DNA of 64,000 nucleotides from Zingiber officinale (GCF_018446385.1 NC_056000.1:49198722-49262721); one strand, 5' to 3'; shown: positions 21,395-34,862, counted from the first letter of the stretch. The notes: generated from the sequence alone by a model not told the origin. Numbers and translations: made by a program.

Positions 21395-24300
21395 TGTTGG
21401 AGTGTATACTAAAAGCCTAGCTTTTGTATAAACAAGAATCACATTGATCAAGTGTCTACATTTATATATACCAAATGTAGATGTTCAATTAATTTATATT
21501 GTAGATAACATAGTGTGTGGTGTCACACACAGAAGATCGAGTTATCGGTTCTTTATAAATTATAAACAGTAGCTCACGACTAAGATGGAAAGGAACAAAC
21601 CATTAGAATAGTTGTAGTATAATTAGGTATTAGTTTATCTTGACTAATAGATTACACTAGTACACTCTAAGTGTATTGAGCAGGACTATTTAAGGTAAGT
21701 TCTTTTTATACTGATTTAATAAAAGAACTAGACCTTAGTTATTATGGAAGTGTGTGCTCTTAATCCTAATATAATAACAAGCACATATATTTAATATTTA
21801 TTTCTTTGACTTATCAAAGGGTGAGATTTAGCTCGATAAATTAAAATGCCCGATAAGTTGGGAAATGATGTTACTTATAGTGTAACTTGTTGATTATAGA
21901 AGGAAACTATGTCCTAGTAATCTAGGTTGATAATGTCCCCAAGAGGAGCTCATAAAGATTGTCATGTTAAACCCTGCAGGTGGACTTAGTCCGACATGAT
22001 GATAAGGTTGAGTGGTACTACTCTTGGACTAAGATATTAATTAAATGAGTTGTCAGTAACTCACTTAATTAGTGGACATTCGACATCTTAAACACAAGGA
22101 GACTAACACACTCATAATAAGAAGGAGCCCAAAAATATAATTTGGGATTGGTACGGTAGTTCAATAATAATTCTTTAGTGATATGAATTATTATTGATGA
22201 AGTTAAGTTGTGTGTTCGGGGCGAACACGGGAAGCTTAATTTCTTCGGGAGATCAAAACCAATTCCTCCTCTCGGTCCCTATCGTAGCCTCTTGTATATA
22301 GAGATTTATACTTACCACATACCCACCTTCTTACCCATCCTAATAGGGTCGATCAAGCTAGCTCGAAACCCAAGTTAGGGTCGGCCAAGACCAAGTGGAT
22401 GAGCCAAGTTGGTGGCCGGCCAAAGCTTGAGTTCCAAGCTTAGGTGGTCGACCACTAGAATATTAAAAAGGATTTTTATTAAAATTATTTCTTATGTGAA
22501 TATCATGTTTTTTAAAAGAGAGTTTAAAATTTAAATCTTTCTTTTTATAGCTTTTTACAAAAGATTAAGAAAAGATTTAAAATCTTTCCTTATTTGTAGA
22601 TTGAAAGGAGATTTTAATTTTGAGAAAACTTTCCTTTTTAACCATGATCATAATTTAAAAGAGAGTTTTAAACATTAAATATTCTCTTTTATTAGTTTCT
22701 ACAAAAGATTAAGAAAAGATTTGATATCTTTCCTTATTTATAGATTGAAAGGAGATTTTAATTTTAGAGATAACTTTCCTTTTTCGAAATCATCCACATG
22801 TTTAAAAGAAATATTTTAATTTATAAAATTTCCTTTTTATAATCCACTATGAAGAAAAAAATTATTGGAAAATTTTTTTATAAATTTCCGGAAACAAATT
22901 AGGAAGTTTTAATTAAAACTCTCCTTGTTTTGGGGAAATAAGTGGCCGGCCATTGAAATTGAAAAAAAAAATTAATTTTAATTAATTAAAATTTTCTTTT
23001 TCATGACAAAAGAATTAAGTAAGTTTTTATTTAAATTTCCTTATTTGTCAAGACCAAGGATTATAAAAGAAGGGGTAGAGGTGTCTTCATGGTAAACGAC
23101 TCTATTATATTCTTCTTCTCTTTTCCTCCTTGGTGGCCGGCCCTAGCTTCTCCCTCTTCTCTTCTTCTTGTGGCCGGTGGCAACCCCTCTTGGAGCTCTT
23201 GATGGTGGCCGGTGTTGGGGGATCGGTGGCCGGCTTGAAGGGGGGTTGGATAGACGGCGCCTCCAAATCGATCGCTTTCTACGTATTTGTTAGTTGCACG
23301 GCGGAATACAAATAATACAAACACAAATACGAAAGTTAAATACAAATACAAAGAACAAGAAAGAGCAAGCAAACCAACACACGCCGATTTACGTGGTTCG
23401 GAGATAAAGCTCCTACTCCACGACTGTCCGTAAGGTGGACGATCCCTATCCGTCGGTGGATTACTCCCCGGAAGACCTCCGGCTAGCTCACATAGCTCCT
23501 TGTGGGTGGAGAAACCTCACCACAACTCTCACCAAGGACTCTTTACAAGCTAGGGCACAAGTAGACTACTAATAGAGATTAACCACCTCTATTTCGTCAA
23601 CGATAACCAAGCTTCCAAGCCTTGGTTATATAGGTCGCGGGTTGAAAACTCGGCCTACCAGTCGACTGCCAAAACATGCAGTCAACTGCCCTCTGTGGAA
23701 ATTCGGCCGTTACATCCCAACGACTCGATTCCACACTAACCGAGCGAACAGAGACATTCTGTTCGCTGCCAGTCAACTGCCCCAGTCAACTGCTAAAACA
23801 TGCAGTCGACTGCTACAGTACTGCTACAGTGGCGGTATAGTACTGCTACAGTAAAACCCTAAAACTAGGATTTTTCTCCGAGTACAATCTCTCATGCACT
23901 CGTACCCTCACCCTTATGACTCATTTGACGCTTCATTTGCAGCTTTGACCTCTTGCCTTCAAGCCTACTTCCTTTGGCTCTCGTCCCTCGAATGCATTCA
24001 AGCCCGCGGCTCGTCCCCAATGTCATCCTTCGCGTATGCCTCGAAGTCGCTTCTCTCGGCCCTTGTCCTCGCTACCTTGTCCACGGTCCCTCGGATGCTC
24101 CATCCTTCACCGGACCCGAAGCCATCAACCTGAGTCACATGTGTATCCTGCAGTCCTGCACAACTCAAGTACACATATCAAATACAAGGGTGAACCGTAC
24201 CTAACTTAAACCCTTTGCCCAAACACCAAAACACATGGTCGCGCGGACCATTGGGATTGCTCCAACAGCCAGTTCTAGCTAGGAGAAGAAGGAGAGAAAG

Positions 24301-25043
24301 GAGTTTTTGTTTCTAGCATTCCTTGGAGCTTGGTGGTGGTGGTCGAACCTCATATCTCTTGGAGTTTATGTGGTGGCCGAATCTTGCTTGGAGAAGAAGG
24401 TGGCTTAGGTGGATTCTCATCTCGGTAGATCGTTGTCCACACAACGTCCGGGATAAGAAGAGGAATATGGTAGAAGATCAAGAGGTTATTTTGCTTACAA
24501 AGAAAGGTATAACTAGTAATTATTTTTCGCATCATACTAGTTTCTTTGTATAGTTATTTATGGAAATACCAAACACAAGAGGCATATGATTCTAGAGTTT
24601 TCGAAATAATTTTTTCGAGTTTGTGTTTTCTTCTTTTTCAAATTTGTGATTCGATTGTTCTTTTTGGTTAACCTAGAGTTATTTAAGGAAATAAATATTA
24701 GCTTTCCTTAAAAGGTTTTGCCTAGGCGGTGGTGGTTGTTCCCATATCCAAGAAAGTCATGTGCCTCGCCATGCAGTCCTAGAAGTCAATTTTAGAAATT
24801 AATATTTATTGAATTAATAACTTAGGTAGATTTGAATCAATAGTGTTAAGTTCCGTTTGCGATTCAAATCTAAACCATTAAGAACAGATAAGTTAAATTT
24901 GGAATCAATGATGTTAAGTTCCGTCTGCGATTCTTAATTTAACTTCTAAAGAATACAATCGGTTATTTAAGGAAGGGTTCGACACTTGTACAAAAAAATT
25001 TTGTACAGTAGAACCGGTACGATTTTCTTAGGACTAACCAACA
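21395..25043 (+). mobile_element. long copia-type solo LTR with TTAAG target duplication, carrying a nested solo LTR
   Basis: Starts TGTTGGAGTGTATACTAAAA and ends ACTAACCAACA. It is flanked by TTAAG at 21390-21394 and 25044-25048, a perfect 5-base duplication. Without the nested insert it is about 2.6 kb. No coding is seen. It interrupts the old copia gag, whose frame resumes right after it. Plant SIRE- and Angela-type copia elements have long LTRs with this kind of start; the family is not certain. Confidence 0.88.
23213..24267 (-). mobile_element. reverse-oriented solo LTR nested in the long solo LTR
   Basis: On the minus strand it begins TGTTGGAGCAATCCCAATGG and ends ATCCCCCAACA, 1055 bp. 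Flanks are GCCGG (23208-23212) and GCCAG (24268-24272), a target duplication with one change. A minus-strand CTATATAAC box lies at 23625-23633. The motif CAGTCGACTGCC and variants repeats between 23658 and 23815. Open frames in it have no recognisable domain. Confidence 0.8.
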
Positions 25044-28000
25044 TTAAGTTTAGCAACTACAAAAAGTGCCCGAATGTTACCATGCCCTAGCATATTAGGG
25101 AAATGACATATGATTCAGGATTTAAAGGCTATCGATTATGAGTTGACTGATGAACAACAATTAGTTCAGGCAGTTATCCATTCCTTTCATGATTCTTGGA
25201 AAACGATGAAATAAAATCTGACTCACAGTGAAAGTATCAAGACTTTCATTGATGTTTCACGCCATGTTAAACTAGAGGTGGAGAGAATAGAATTCATAAG
25301 GACTTCTAGATAAGCTTTTGTAGCTGAAGGTTCTGTTAGAGCATCTAGTTTCAAGGATAAGAAAAGATGGTTCAAGAAAGGAAAGGAAAATGAAAAAGAA
25401 GTTGGTGCTACTGATGGGCAAGACCCAATCAAGAAGAAAGGAAAGAAGTATGGAAAGAAACCTAAAAGCAAACTGACTTGCTATAATTATGGCAAGAAGG
25501 GGTCACTTTGCTTAGAAATGTATTGAGTCGAAAAATGTAGATTCATGTTTATCTTCTTTCTATAAGCATTATGTTGCTAGTTTAGTGTTGTTTGCTAATT
25601 CTTATCCTTTGTAGATTATAGATTCAGGAGCAATGAATCATGTAGCTTGTTGTCGAGCTACATACGTGGAGTACTGTCGAATACAAACTGGTAACAAATG
25701 GATATATGTGGAAAATAATGAAAGAATTGAAGTCAAAGGAGTTGACACTTGCAAACTCAGCCTACATGGTAGACATACCTTGTTTCTACATGATGTCTTA
25801 TATGCTCCTGAGATTCGACTGAATTTGATTTTCATTACTAGTCTTCTTGATTTGGGTTATTGTGTAAACTTTTATAGTCATTGTGTGGAACTAAGAATTA
25901 ACTCTGTATTAATAGAATATTGTTATGTATCAAATGATTTCATGATTATGACAATAATGGTTGTTTTTTTAAAACATTGCTCTTACTAGCGATGTTGATG
26001 TAAATGATAAAATTTATCATGGTAGATTAGGATATATAGGACAAGAACAAATGAATAGATTAGCTAAAGAGAGTCTGCTCAGCACTCATATTAAAGTTAA
26101 CTTATCTATATATGAGCATTGCCTTACTAGAAAAGTAATTAGGAAATCATTATTAGGGCTAAATTACCATTGCAATTAATTTATTTAGATATTTGTGATC
26201 CAATGAATGTGAAAGTTAGATATAAAAGTTCTTATTTCATTACATTTATTGATAACTTTACATGTTTTAATCATGTGTATTTAATTTCTCATAAATTTGA
26301 AGCATTAGATTCTTTAATCGCTATTTGAACGAAGTTGAGAATCAATTAGAATGTAAGGTTAAAACCTTACGTACTTACCGTAGAGGTGAATATTTGTTTG
26401 ATCAATTTAAGACAATATATAATGAAAAAGAAATTATTTGACAGCTAACTATCCTTAGAACTCCACAACAAAATGGAGTTGTTGAAAGCATAAATCAAAC
26501 TCTTCTAAATATGGTTTGGTCTATGATTGCTCAAGCTAATTTGTCAATTTTCTATTAGGGAGATGTGTTATTAGCTGCAAGCTATATATTTAACCGAGTG
26601 TCTTCTAAATCTATTTCATCTACTCCATATAAACGTTGAACAGATAAAAAATTAGATTTAAGTAATCTGAGACCTTGGGGGTCAGCTACTTATGTTCATG
26701 ATAAGACTCACAAATATAAAAAAAAATAAGGACTCAGAGGTAAGATGTGCATTTTATAAGGTATTCTGATACTTCTAAGGGTTATATTTTCATTGGTAAG
26801 CAATAAGATGAAACCATCTTTGAAATAGAGTCTAGAGATGCAACTTTTCTTGAAACTGAGTTTCCAATGAGAAGGTTGATAAGATAATCATTTGTTTATG
26901 ATAGAGGAGAAGGATAATGTTCCTTTATAAATAAATCATGTATCATGAGTGATTTGTCGATAAATAAGTTAGTTTCTCAACAATATAACCTACGACTAAG
27001 TAGTCATCAAATTATTCTTCAGAGAAGATTTGACATTGAGAATGAGCCATTAATGATTCTCCCAATTGATGATAAGGAACCTCTGACGGGTGAGGAAATA
27101 TTGAGAAGCTCAGTAAGAGAAAAATGAAAAATTGCAATGGATAAGAAAATAGTGTCTATGAGAAAAATTAAGTTTGAAATTTAGTCAATCTTCCTTTAGA
27201 TTGAAGGGTTATTGGGAATAAGTGAATTCTCAAAATTAAGAGGAAAGTAGATGGATCGATTAATCAATACAAAGCTCGACTTGTTGCCAAAGAATATACC
27301 CAAATAAAGGGTATTGATTTTAAAGAGACATTTTCCCTAGTTGTGAAGTTTATGTCAGCACGTGGTGAGTATCAAATGGTATAGTAGCACATTTTGACAT
27401 GGAATTACATCAAATGGATGTAAAAAGTGGGTTTCCTTAATAGTAATCTTGGTGAGAAAATCTATATGGCACACAGCTAGAAGGTTATATTGCTAAAAGC
27501 CAAGAGAATAGAATATGTAAACTTAAAAATTTTATATATCAACTAAAGCAAGCGATAAGACAATAGAACCTAAGATTTAATAAAGTCATCTTAGTTTATG
27601 ATTTCTAAATAATCAATGAGCATCATTGTGTTTACCTAAGAAAGAAAAAAAATAATCATCTTATCATTATATGTTGATGATATGCTAATGGCTGGAAGTG
27701 AAATAAAATATGTGATAGAAGTCAAATCATGGCTTTCATCATAATTTGATATAATAGATATGGGAGAAGCTAAGTACATCTCAGGAGTAAAGATCATTAG
27801 AGATCGATCAAAAATACTTTTAGGTTTATCTCAAAAGGCTTATATCACTAAGATGTTATAGCACTTCAACATGTCAGATTGTAATATTGAACAAATACCT
27901 ACAGTGAGAAGTACTATTCTGAGCAAAAGTATACATCTTAAGACTCCTAAAGAAATAGTCAAAATGAAGAAAAAAAATCATATGTCAATGTCATTGGTAA

Positions 28001-28596
28001 TTTAATGTACACTATATTGTGTACTCGTCCTGATATAAGTTATGTTGTTGGCTTAGTTAGCCACTTCCAATCAAATCCAGGATCGAGAGACTGAAAACAG
28101 TGAAGATGATATTCAAATATCTCAAAGGGATAATAGATTATTGTCTTTATTTTTAAGGGTCCAATATAAGCCTGAAGGACTACACAGATATAGATTGGGC
28201 CTAAGACCTTGATGACAGAAAATTCACATTAGCTATACTTTCTTGATGAATGGTGGCGTCATCTCATGGAATAGCAAGAAATAGACTTATGTAGCGCTAT
28301 CGATATTGGAAGCTGAATATGTAGCTTATGCAGCGACTGTGCAAGAAGTTGTCTAGTTAAGGAGGTTTTTGAAACATTTAAACATTGCTAAGGACAGTGA
28401 GAGTTCTGTTACAATATACTATGATAATCAAGCTGCAATAACTTTTTCTAAGGATCCCAAATATCACAGCAAAGGCAAGCATATAGAAATTAAGTATAAT
28501 TTTGTAAGAGATATTGTTGATAAGAAAAAGATAATTCTTGAGTATATCTCTACACATGCTATGCTTGCAGATCTTTTTACTAAGTCATTTAACTAA

Positions 28597-29678
28597 AGAG
28601 TCATTTCAAGGATAAATGAAGTTTTTGGGACTTTATCAAATGTAATACTTTGTAAAAACATGAAAATATCATGATTTATTTAGTGTATATGTTACATTTT
28701 GGATAAAGTCTCAGTGAGCATATTGGCGGATTAAGATTGGTCCACTCACATAAACAATCATCTCTATTTATTAAGTATAAATAGATATAAGATAGTTACT
28801 TATGGGATAACTTATATAGTTGTGAATAGAGATATACCTATAAATTAAGGTCACCTTGATAATTATGTTAAGATGAGATCATTTATGTATTAACAATTAT
28901 CAAAGTAAATGAACCCACCATTTACTGAATCTACTTAAGGCTAGATTGGAATTCATATATTAGATTTAGTATTAGATATTAAGTATATCTAGATCAAAAT
29001 CTATACGATGTTAAATTTAAAAAAAAAACATACACTCTTTTTGATAAAGAGAAAAATACCATAGCATATAATTCATACTACATGTGTTATGATGATAATA
29101 AGGGTATTAGAAGAATGGATCTCTGCTTCTATAGTATGTGAGACCCTTGAGATTATAAGTTAATCTTAATCTTATCCTAAGTGACTATTTAATTATCTAC
29201 TTAAAGTTCTATTTGGTATTTGCTACTTTACCATGTTTCCTATTATGTATGGATGATCTAGTTTATGGAACATAACTAGAAAAGTGACTAATTACAATGA
29301 ATAGATTCTAGCTAAAAGGAATATTGATATTGATTTACATTTTTGATATTTATTCATGGGTCGATCAGTTACATTTTTTATTGAGTACTTAAAATATAAT
29401 TGTGAATAATTATATTGATTGGAGATGTTGAACATGTTTTTGACATAATAGTCATTATAAGGGATTAGAGATGTTTATATTGATATAAATAATGTAATCT
29501 AGGGTAAAGGCATGTTATTGATGTCTCTGATTTAGCTGATAAAACAGCTAAGTTAAGTGTAACAACTTTTTTAGTAGTAATTGTTCAGTGTGCTTGTTGT
29601 CGCATGAGCTATTTTTCCTGAAGTATGAATTGAATGTTCTTCCATGGTCTTTATGAATTGACTTATATGAGTGAGAGA
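28597..29678 (+). other. 3' noncoding region of the old copia element
   Basis: AT-rich, no frame. Ends with the purine-rich GAGTGAGAGA just before the LTR. Confidence 0.65.
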
Positions 29679-30017
29679 TGTTGGAATTTAGAAGGTGAAA
29701 GGGTACCCCTTCATTGCACAGAAGAAGAAAAGGCGTCGCTTCCCCTTCCTCGTCCTCTTCCTCTTTCATGGGCAGTGTTACTACTGCTGGCCTTTTGTAT
29801 AAAAGGTGTCCAAGCTAATCGGTGAAAGATGATCAGTTCATCAAAAGTGTGTGATCAAGAGAAAACTTCAAGAGCAAACAGAGGGTTTTAGTTCATGAAA
29901 TTTTGAAAAGTTTTTCGATTCATTCGTAATCATTCTTCTGATGGCAAGTTCTTCCAATATTCTTCTCCCAGCACTGTAAGTCTTTTTGTTTCATATGAAT
30001 TTATCTTACTATCAACA
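29679..30017 (+). repeat. 3' LTR of the old copia element
   Basis: Begins TGTTGGAATTTAGAAGGTG and ends CTTACTATCAACA. A TTTGTATAAAAGGTG promoter block lies near 29794. Homologous along its length to 10257-10566, with many differences. Confidence 0.82.
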
Positions 30018-30965
30018 CTTAAGATCAGTTTAGTTTAAGTTATTAGAATAAAATATAATCTAATATTATTTTATTCAATTTTTGAAATATTTGTTTTGGA
30101 AAAAACATAGAACATGAATTTTGGAAAAAAAATATTAATTTTAAAATCACGTAAAACCTTACACTTACAAAATAATCACATTCCATCATTTGTTAATGTA
30201 GCGGGCATGCTCCATCATCTGAGAATCATTCGTTACTTGAACCAAACATGATTAAATAACATAATATTAGACGAATTATAAGAATTAACAATAACTTTCA
30301 ACCAAAAATATGCCCTCAGCCATCATTTTAATTGGCCATATTTGATTAGCTATCTCTATCCAATAATTTAAGCAGATTAAATTAAAATTTTATCAATTTA
30401 AATTATTTAAAGATATACTAAATAGGCTAGCGGTAGGGAGTAGGTTCTTGGGTGGCTCATGAATTGAGAAGGAAAAAATTTAAAATTGAATTATAGATTT
30501 ACAATGATATACTTATTTTTTTAAGTGGAAATTATGGATTTTTTATGTCAACTATTTTACTGTATAAGTTTGAAATGGAGAATTATGAAATTTATTAGAG
30601 ATTTTTTCAAATATCTATTTATAAAATGATCAATTTCAATGAATTATAGAAATTTTTAGATTTGTTCATGGGCTAGTTCGTCTAAAATGCCATCCAGCTT
30701 TCAACAGTACATGGTCAAACAGTGCAAATTATTAGGGTGTACTTTGGAAAACATATAAAATTGTGAGGTTAAAAGTAAAAGTTCGCTTTTATTGGAGCCC
30801 ACCTCACTTTGGAGCCTGCCTCGGCAGAAGACTTCCCTTATTCGGTCACAATGGAGTCGTGAGCAGGTAAATCCCCCCTCGGTCGCTGCCTCCGCACTCC
30901 AAATCGCCATCGATCAAGGGATACAAGCGTCGAAGTCGGGATCGAACTCGCAATTCGGAAGAGTT
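30018..30965. other. AT-rich intergenic DNA and 5' flank of the next gene
   Basis: No gene in 30018-30790. From about 30780 the base composition becomes GC-richer and marks the 5' UTR of the gene at 30966. No clear TATA box was assigned. Confidence 0.6.
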
Positions 30966-33635
30966 ATGGATCTCCAGAAGCGGCGAGTACAGCTCCTGCT
31001 CTTCGTCACCGGCCTAATAGCGCTCAGCATGACAGGTGCGCTTCGTTTCTGTCTATTCTGTCCAAATACAAGTCTTTTTTGTTGTCCCCTCTGTAGAGTT
31101 GTCACCTAATATAAGTGTAGCGGACGCTTCTTGTCATTTGGGATTTTCGGATGAAGTTGATCGAAAATATCCTTGATTCTATTTTTATGTACTACAATTT
31201 TGTGTTAGGAACTCAGGTGATAGTGGGGCGTAACCAAGTTTTTCATGAATTGAATTTGCATGGACCTAGAACTAACGATTAAATGGGTTAGGGTTTTTAA
31301 AGGGGGAAATATAGAATAGGCTGAAATAACATAGGAAGACATCACCTGGAGGGAGGGAGGGAGAAGTAATCATAGATGAGTAGGAGGCTTGGAGAATTAT
31401 TCTGGGAGTCCTTTCCTCTCCAACTATGGCGAAGAACACTTTTGAGATTGCACGTAGACTTGATACTCAATCAGGTTCATCTCCTTTATGGAACTACCTC
31501 TATTTTACTGAAATGAGAAATTCGATTAAATTTTAATCTGATGTCACAAAAAACTTTGTTGTTGTTTTGATAGTGTATATGGAAGCAAGGCCCAAGACCT
31601 ACCAAGGAATTTACAAAAGATGCTCATTTTTCCTTAAAAAAAATGTGTTTGTTTATTTTTAAAGTCTGTGATGAGCTTTGTAGTCCTTGGTTGCTATTGA
31701 AACCTTGAAAGTATGTGGCGACTTGCAATAAACACACTAATAAAAGGACATTGGATTTACTATTGACATGGTCCATTCCTATTGAGTTGCAATTGGTAAA
31801 CTAAGCTTAAAATATTACTTATAGATGAACTTCAAATCCTAGGGCAAAGTGCTGCTTTATTGGCATGAATGATTGTCTGATTATGCAATCAACTTTGCTG
31901 AGAATTCAGACTGAAACATGTAATATAATCTTTATCAAACCAAGACTTGGTCTAAGTAGCAGATTGTATTGGTTCACATGAGAAGAGCATCTTTGCATTG
32001 GATCTGCACACTTCTTTCAATACCTTGCCTTGAAACAGGATTTGTTGTCAATTTTGGCTGACTAAATATTCAGCTCCTATTCCTGCCTTGTTGATGTACT
32101 ATTATTATTTTACAATTTTGTTTAGATGATTCTGAGATACATTTCATCATGTATTTGTTTGAACTATTCTAAATATTTTTTTATAAAAATTATGATATGG
32201 ATTTGGATTTTTCTAGCTATCCTTGATCTCTTTTTAATTGGCGCACACTCGATATTTTGTTATTTATGTACATGGATATATGGTTTTTTCGGAATAATGA
32301 GTTATGAACTCAATGTAGGGATAAGATCTGTGTAGTCTATCTCAAACGGTTGATATAAACATAGCTTAATGATGATTGAAGTTATATGGACTTGGAATCC
32401 TAATGATCAACATCAGCCCATCCCCATATGGCTCTTAAATCTTAACTATTATCTTCCTCAATTATAACTTTTGAGAGGTTAAGTTGTCTATCTGGTTAAC
32501 TTTTCTGATCAGCTTATGATGATGATGGGCTGGAAGTTGAGAAGTGATCAAACCATGTAGATGACTCTACTAGTTAAATGAGCACACAGCGATCTAGATG
32601 ACAGTATAATACTATTCTGAACTAGTTTTTGAGCCCACTGACTACATCGCATAACAGAGAATAAAACTGTCTTATTAAATTTGCAGCAATTAACAATCTG
32701 TATTAGTTCCAATTTTTAATGTTCGGCTATAGGATATTGTCCTTCCATCGATCTTAGTAAGGTTAGAATCCATGGTTACAAGGGTTTAGCGTTTAGAGAC
32801 AATTCTAAACCTTTTTATTTGGGACTGACATTATTAGCTTCAGAACTATCTTAGTTTTCAATCTTTTGTTCGTTTTTGATTATATGTTGTATAAGCTTCT
32901 TTTGACTGTCCTTCTGCACTTGCAGCTGAGAAATTTAGGGAATTTGTCGGAGAGGAAGCTGCATCCAAAAGTGGAAAATTCACATTTTTGAACTGCTTCG
33001 ACATGGGCTCTGGAACACTTGCTTGTGTCGCCAAAGAGGGGGTCAAGCTCTATGTCTACAACATAAGAAATTCACATGTAGAAAGAGTAAGGCAACGCGC
33101 AACTGAGATAGCCCTGACCGAGGCAATCACCGGGGGCCTGAGTGCTAGTGTGGCGGCAAAGCAGGCGCTAAAAGCTGGAACCAAAGCTGCAAAGGATGCA
33201 TCGAGGCAGGCCAGGCGCATTGTGGGTCCAATCATATCGTCAGGCTGGGATTTCTTTGAAGCTATATACTTCGGAGGAACAATGACAGAGGGTTTCCTTA
33301 GAGGGGCTGGCACTCTGTTTGGCACCTATGCAGGAGGTTACCAGGGAGAGCAAAGACTGGGAAGATTTGGCTATCTCATGGGAAGTCATCTCGGTAGCTG
33401 GATTGGAGGAAGGATGGGATTGATGGTATACGACATCATCTACGGACTCGACTACTTGATTAATTTTGTCCAACCAGAAGAAGAGACCTCATTTGCCGGT
33501 AATGGAGATTCAGGATCTGAAGAAACATATGGCTCAGGACAGAGTATCGAGTATGAGATTCCTAGCGAACAAACCGAAGAATCTGAGCCTGTTGATGAAA
33601 ACCGTGAAGCTTCTGAGGATTGGAGCCTCTTCTGA
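30966..33635 (+). CDS. conserved plant protein of unknown function, signal-anchor and Gly-rich domain (2 exons)
   Basis: Exons 30966-31035 and 32926-33635 join in phase (ACAG|GTGCGC...TTGCAG|CTGAG), giving 259 residues. Visible parts: a hydrophobic N-terminal segment at residues 8-22 (VQLLLFVTGLIALSM), likely a signal anchor; an Ala/Arg-rich helix at 78-120; a Gly-rich weakly hydrophobic region at 122-205 (GPIISSGWDFFEAIYFGG, GTLFGTYAGGYQGE, GSWIGGRMGLMVYD) that may lie in or on a membrane; and an acidic Ser/Glu tail to 259. I recognise it only as a conserved plant type and assign no function. The frame is open upstream to an ATG at 30792, which would add 58 residues. I prefer 30966 because the hydrophobic segment then starts the protein. 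The 1.9-kb intron appears free of recognised elements. Confidence 0.8.
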
Positions 33636-34392
33636 TGATGTTAGCTCAGTTAGATGTTGGTCACTATTTAGTGGTGTCCGATAAACAATAATTTATTGAT
33701 ATTGTATGTGACTAGATAGATATCCAATGTTCTTAATCTCATCAGAGATGTGTTAAATGATATAAACTCTTGAGATGTGTTATGAGATCCTCAATGCAAT
33801 TGGAGTGAGTTTGTTCCATCTAACTCTGTTCATTGTTTGGTAGAGGTTAAGACCATAACTGCTTATCGTAATGCATAACAATATTGAGCCGGATTGTGTT
33901 AATGTGTTGTAACAGTTATGGTCATAATTGCTACAGACATGTGTAACCAAAGGGATGAGCATAATGAGCTATTGTATAAGAAATACATGAAAGTGTTGGA
34001 AAAGTTAGGAATAGATGACTTTGAATATGTTTTCTATGTCATCCATTTTTTGCTTTTTCTCCTAATTCTGATTCAACATATATATTCTATAACTCTGTAA
34101 GTTTATAAGTTGCTCGAGCTGTCTCAACTCATTTAGCGGTCTTAGATAATTTTTTTTAAAATAAATATTACTTTTTTAAAAAAATATATTTTTTTCTCAT
34201 TTTTGATAATAATTTTTTAAATTAATAAAATAAAAATTATTTAATCTTTAAAAATTATTAAAAACTTTATTAATTTTAATTTAAAATTATTTTTATATAT
34301 TATTTAATTCTGAATTTATTATTTTTAAAAAAATATTTAATTCTAAAAATAAATCTAAATCATAAACTAAAGATAGTCATTTTTAATTTATA
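33636..34392. other. 3' flank of the gene at 30966 and AT-rich DNA
   Basis: Contains the 3' UTR (to roughly 33790) and AT-rich low-complexity sequence up to the Helitron-like end. No gene recognised. Confidence 0.6.
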
Positions 34393-34842
34393 CTAGTGTG
34401 ATCGTGCACACGCGCTGCGTGTGTAATATAATAATATATAAATTATTTGGGCCCCAGCAATAAACTACTGTAATGGACTTCCCTATGAAAAAAATTATTT
34501 AAATTTAATATTATATTTATCTTAGTAAAAAAACTAAGAAAAATATATGTTTTAACATCGTCGGTTTAAAATATTTATAGAAGTTTCTTTGATGTTATCA
34601 ATTCTAAGATGTGGGACTAAAGAGAACTTTATTTTTTTTATATAAAACAACCAAAGAAAATTAATGATGAGAAAAATTCATAATAATACGTCGTAACTGA
34701 GTCTCGAACTCTAGATCACTGATTATTTCGCTTGTGGAATTACTAATAAACCTTGGAATTATTTTTAGTGTGAATAGAAAAAAGGACAGTAACGTAAATT
34801 CATTTTAGGCTTCACCAAAAATTAGTTAGTAAAGGGGGGAGA
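34393..34842 (-). mobile_element. Helitron-like non-autonomous element, copy A
   Basis: The minus-strand 3' end is a perfect 7-base hairpin (CACACGC GCA GCGTGTG), then 10 bases, then CTAG followed by host T. The minus-strand 5' end is TC (34842-34841) after A. These are the Helitron terminal rules. It shares the CCTTGGAATTATTTT / AGGCTTCACCAAA segment with copies B and C. Confidence 0.6.
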
Positions 34843-34862
34843 TTTTTAATAAAATAGTAAGA

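Larger units (their letters stand above)
21036..28596 (+). pseudogene. gag-pol remnant of the old copia element, interrupted by a solo LTR
   Basis: Gag begins near 21036 (KLNKEEKLYGNNYK) and stops at 21394 where the solo LTR sits. It resumes at 25049 (ELTDEQQLVQAVIHSF, then a basic KKGKKYGKKPKSKLTCYN knuckle remnant). Then protease IIDSGAMNHV (about 25617), the GAG-preintegrase region (about 26010-26140), integrase core (LIYLDICDP at about 26178, NGVVES-like at about 26475), reverse transcriptase ([12 protein letters not shown] at about 27270; LYVDDMLMAG near 27670-27700) and RNase H ending LADLFTKSFN at 28596. Many stops and frame changes occur throughout, so it is long dead. Confidence 0.88.
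10257..30017 (+). mobile_element. old Ty1/copia retrotransposon split by nested insertions
   Basis: Related LTRs lie at 10257-10566 and 29679-30017 in the same orientation, with decayed copia gag-pol between them (21036-28596). Removing the gag-only element, the Helitron-like copy and the nested solo LTR leaves about 7.4 kb, a plausible size. The LTRs share their start (TGTT.GAATTTAGAAGGTG), the TTTGTATAAAAGG promoter and their end (ACTATCAACA), but differ by many substitutions and indels. The flanking bases (CTCAG on the left, CTTAA on the right) are not a clear duplication. The pairing is therefore likely but not certain. Confidence 0.65.

Noticed and set aside
23061-24204. Open frames in the reverse solo LTR (for example 23894-24133, 23061-23372)
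   Set aside because: No recognisable domain; they fall inside an LTR with clear termini and target duplication.
30792-30965. Use of the upstream ATG at 30792 for the unknown membrane-type gene
   Set aside because: It would bury the hydrophobic N-terminal segment behind 58 low-complexity residues. 30966 is preferred, but the extension cannot be excluded.
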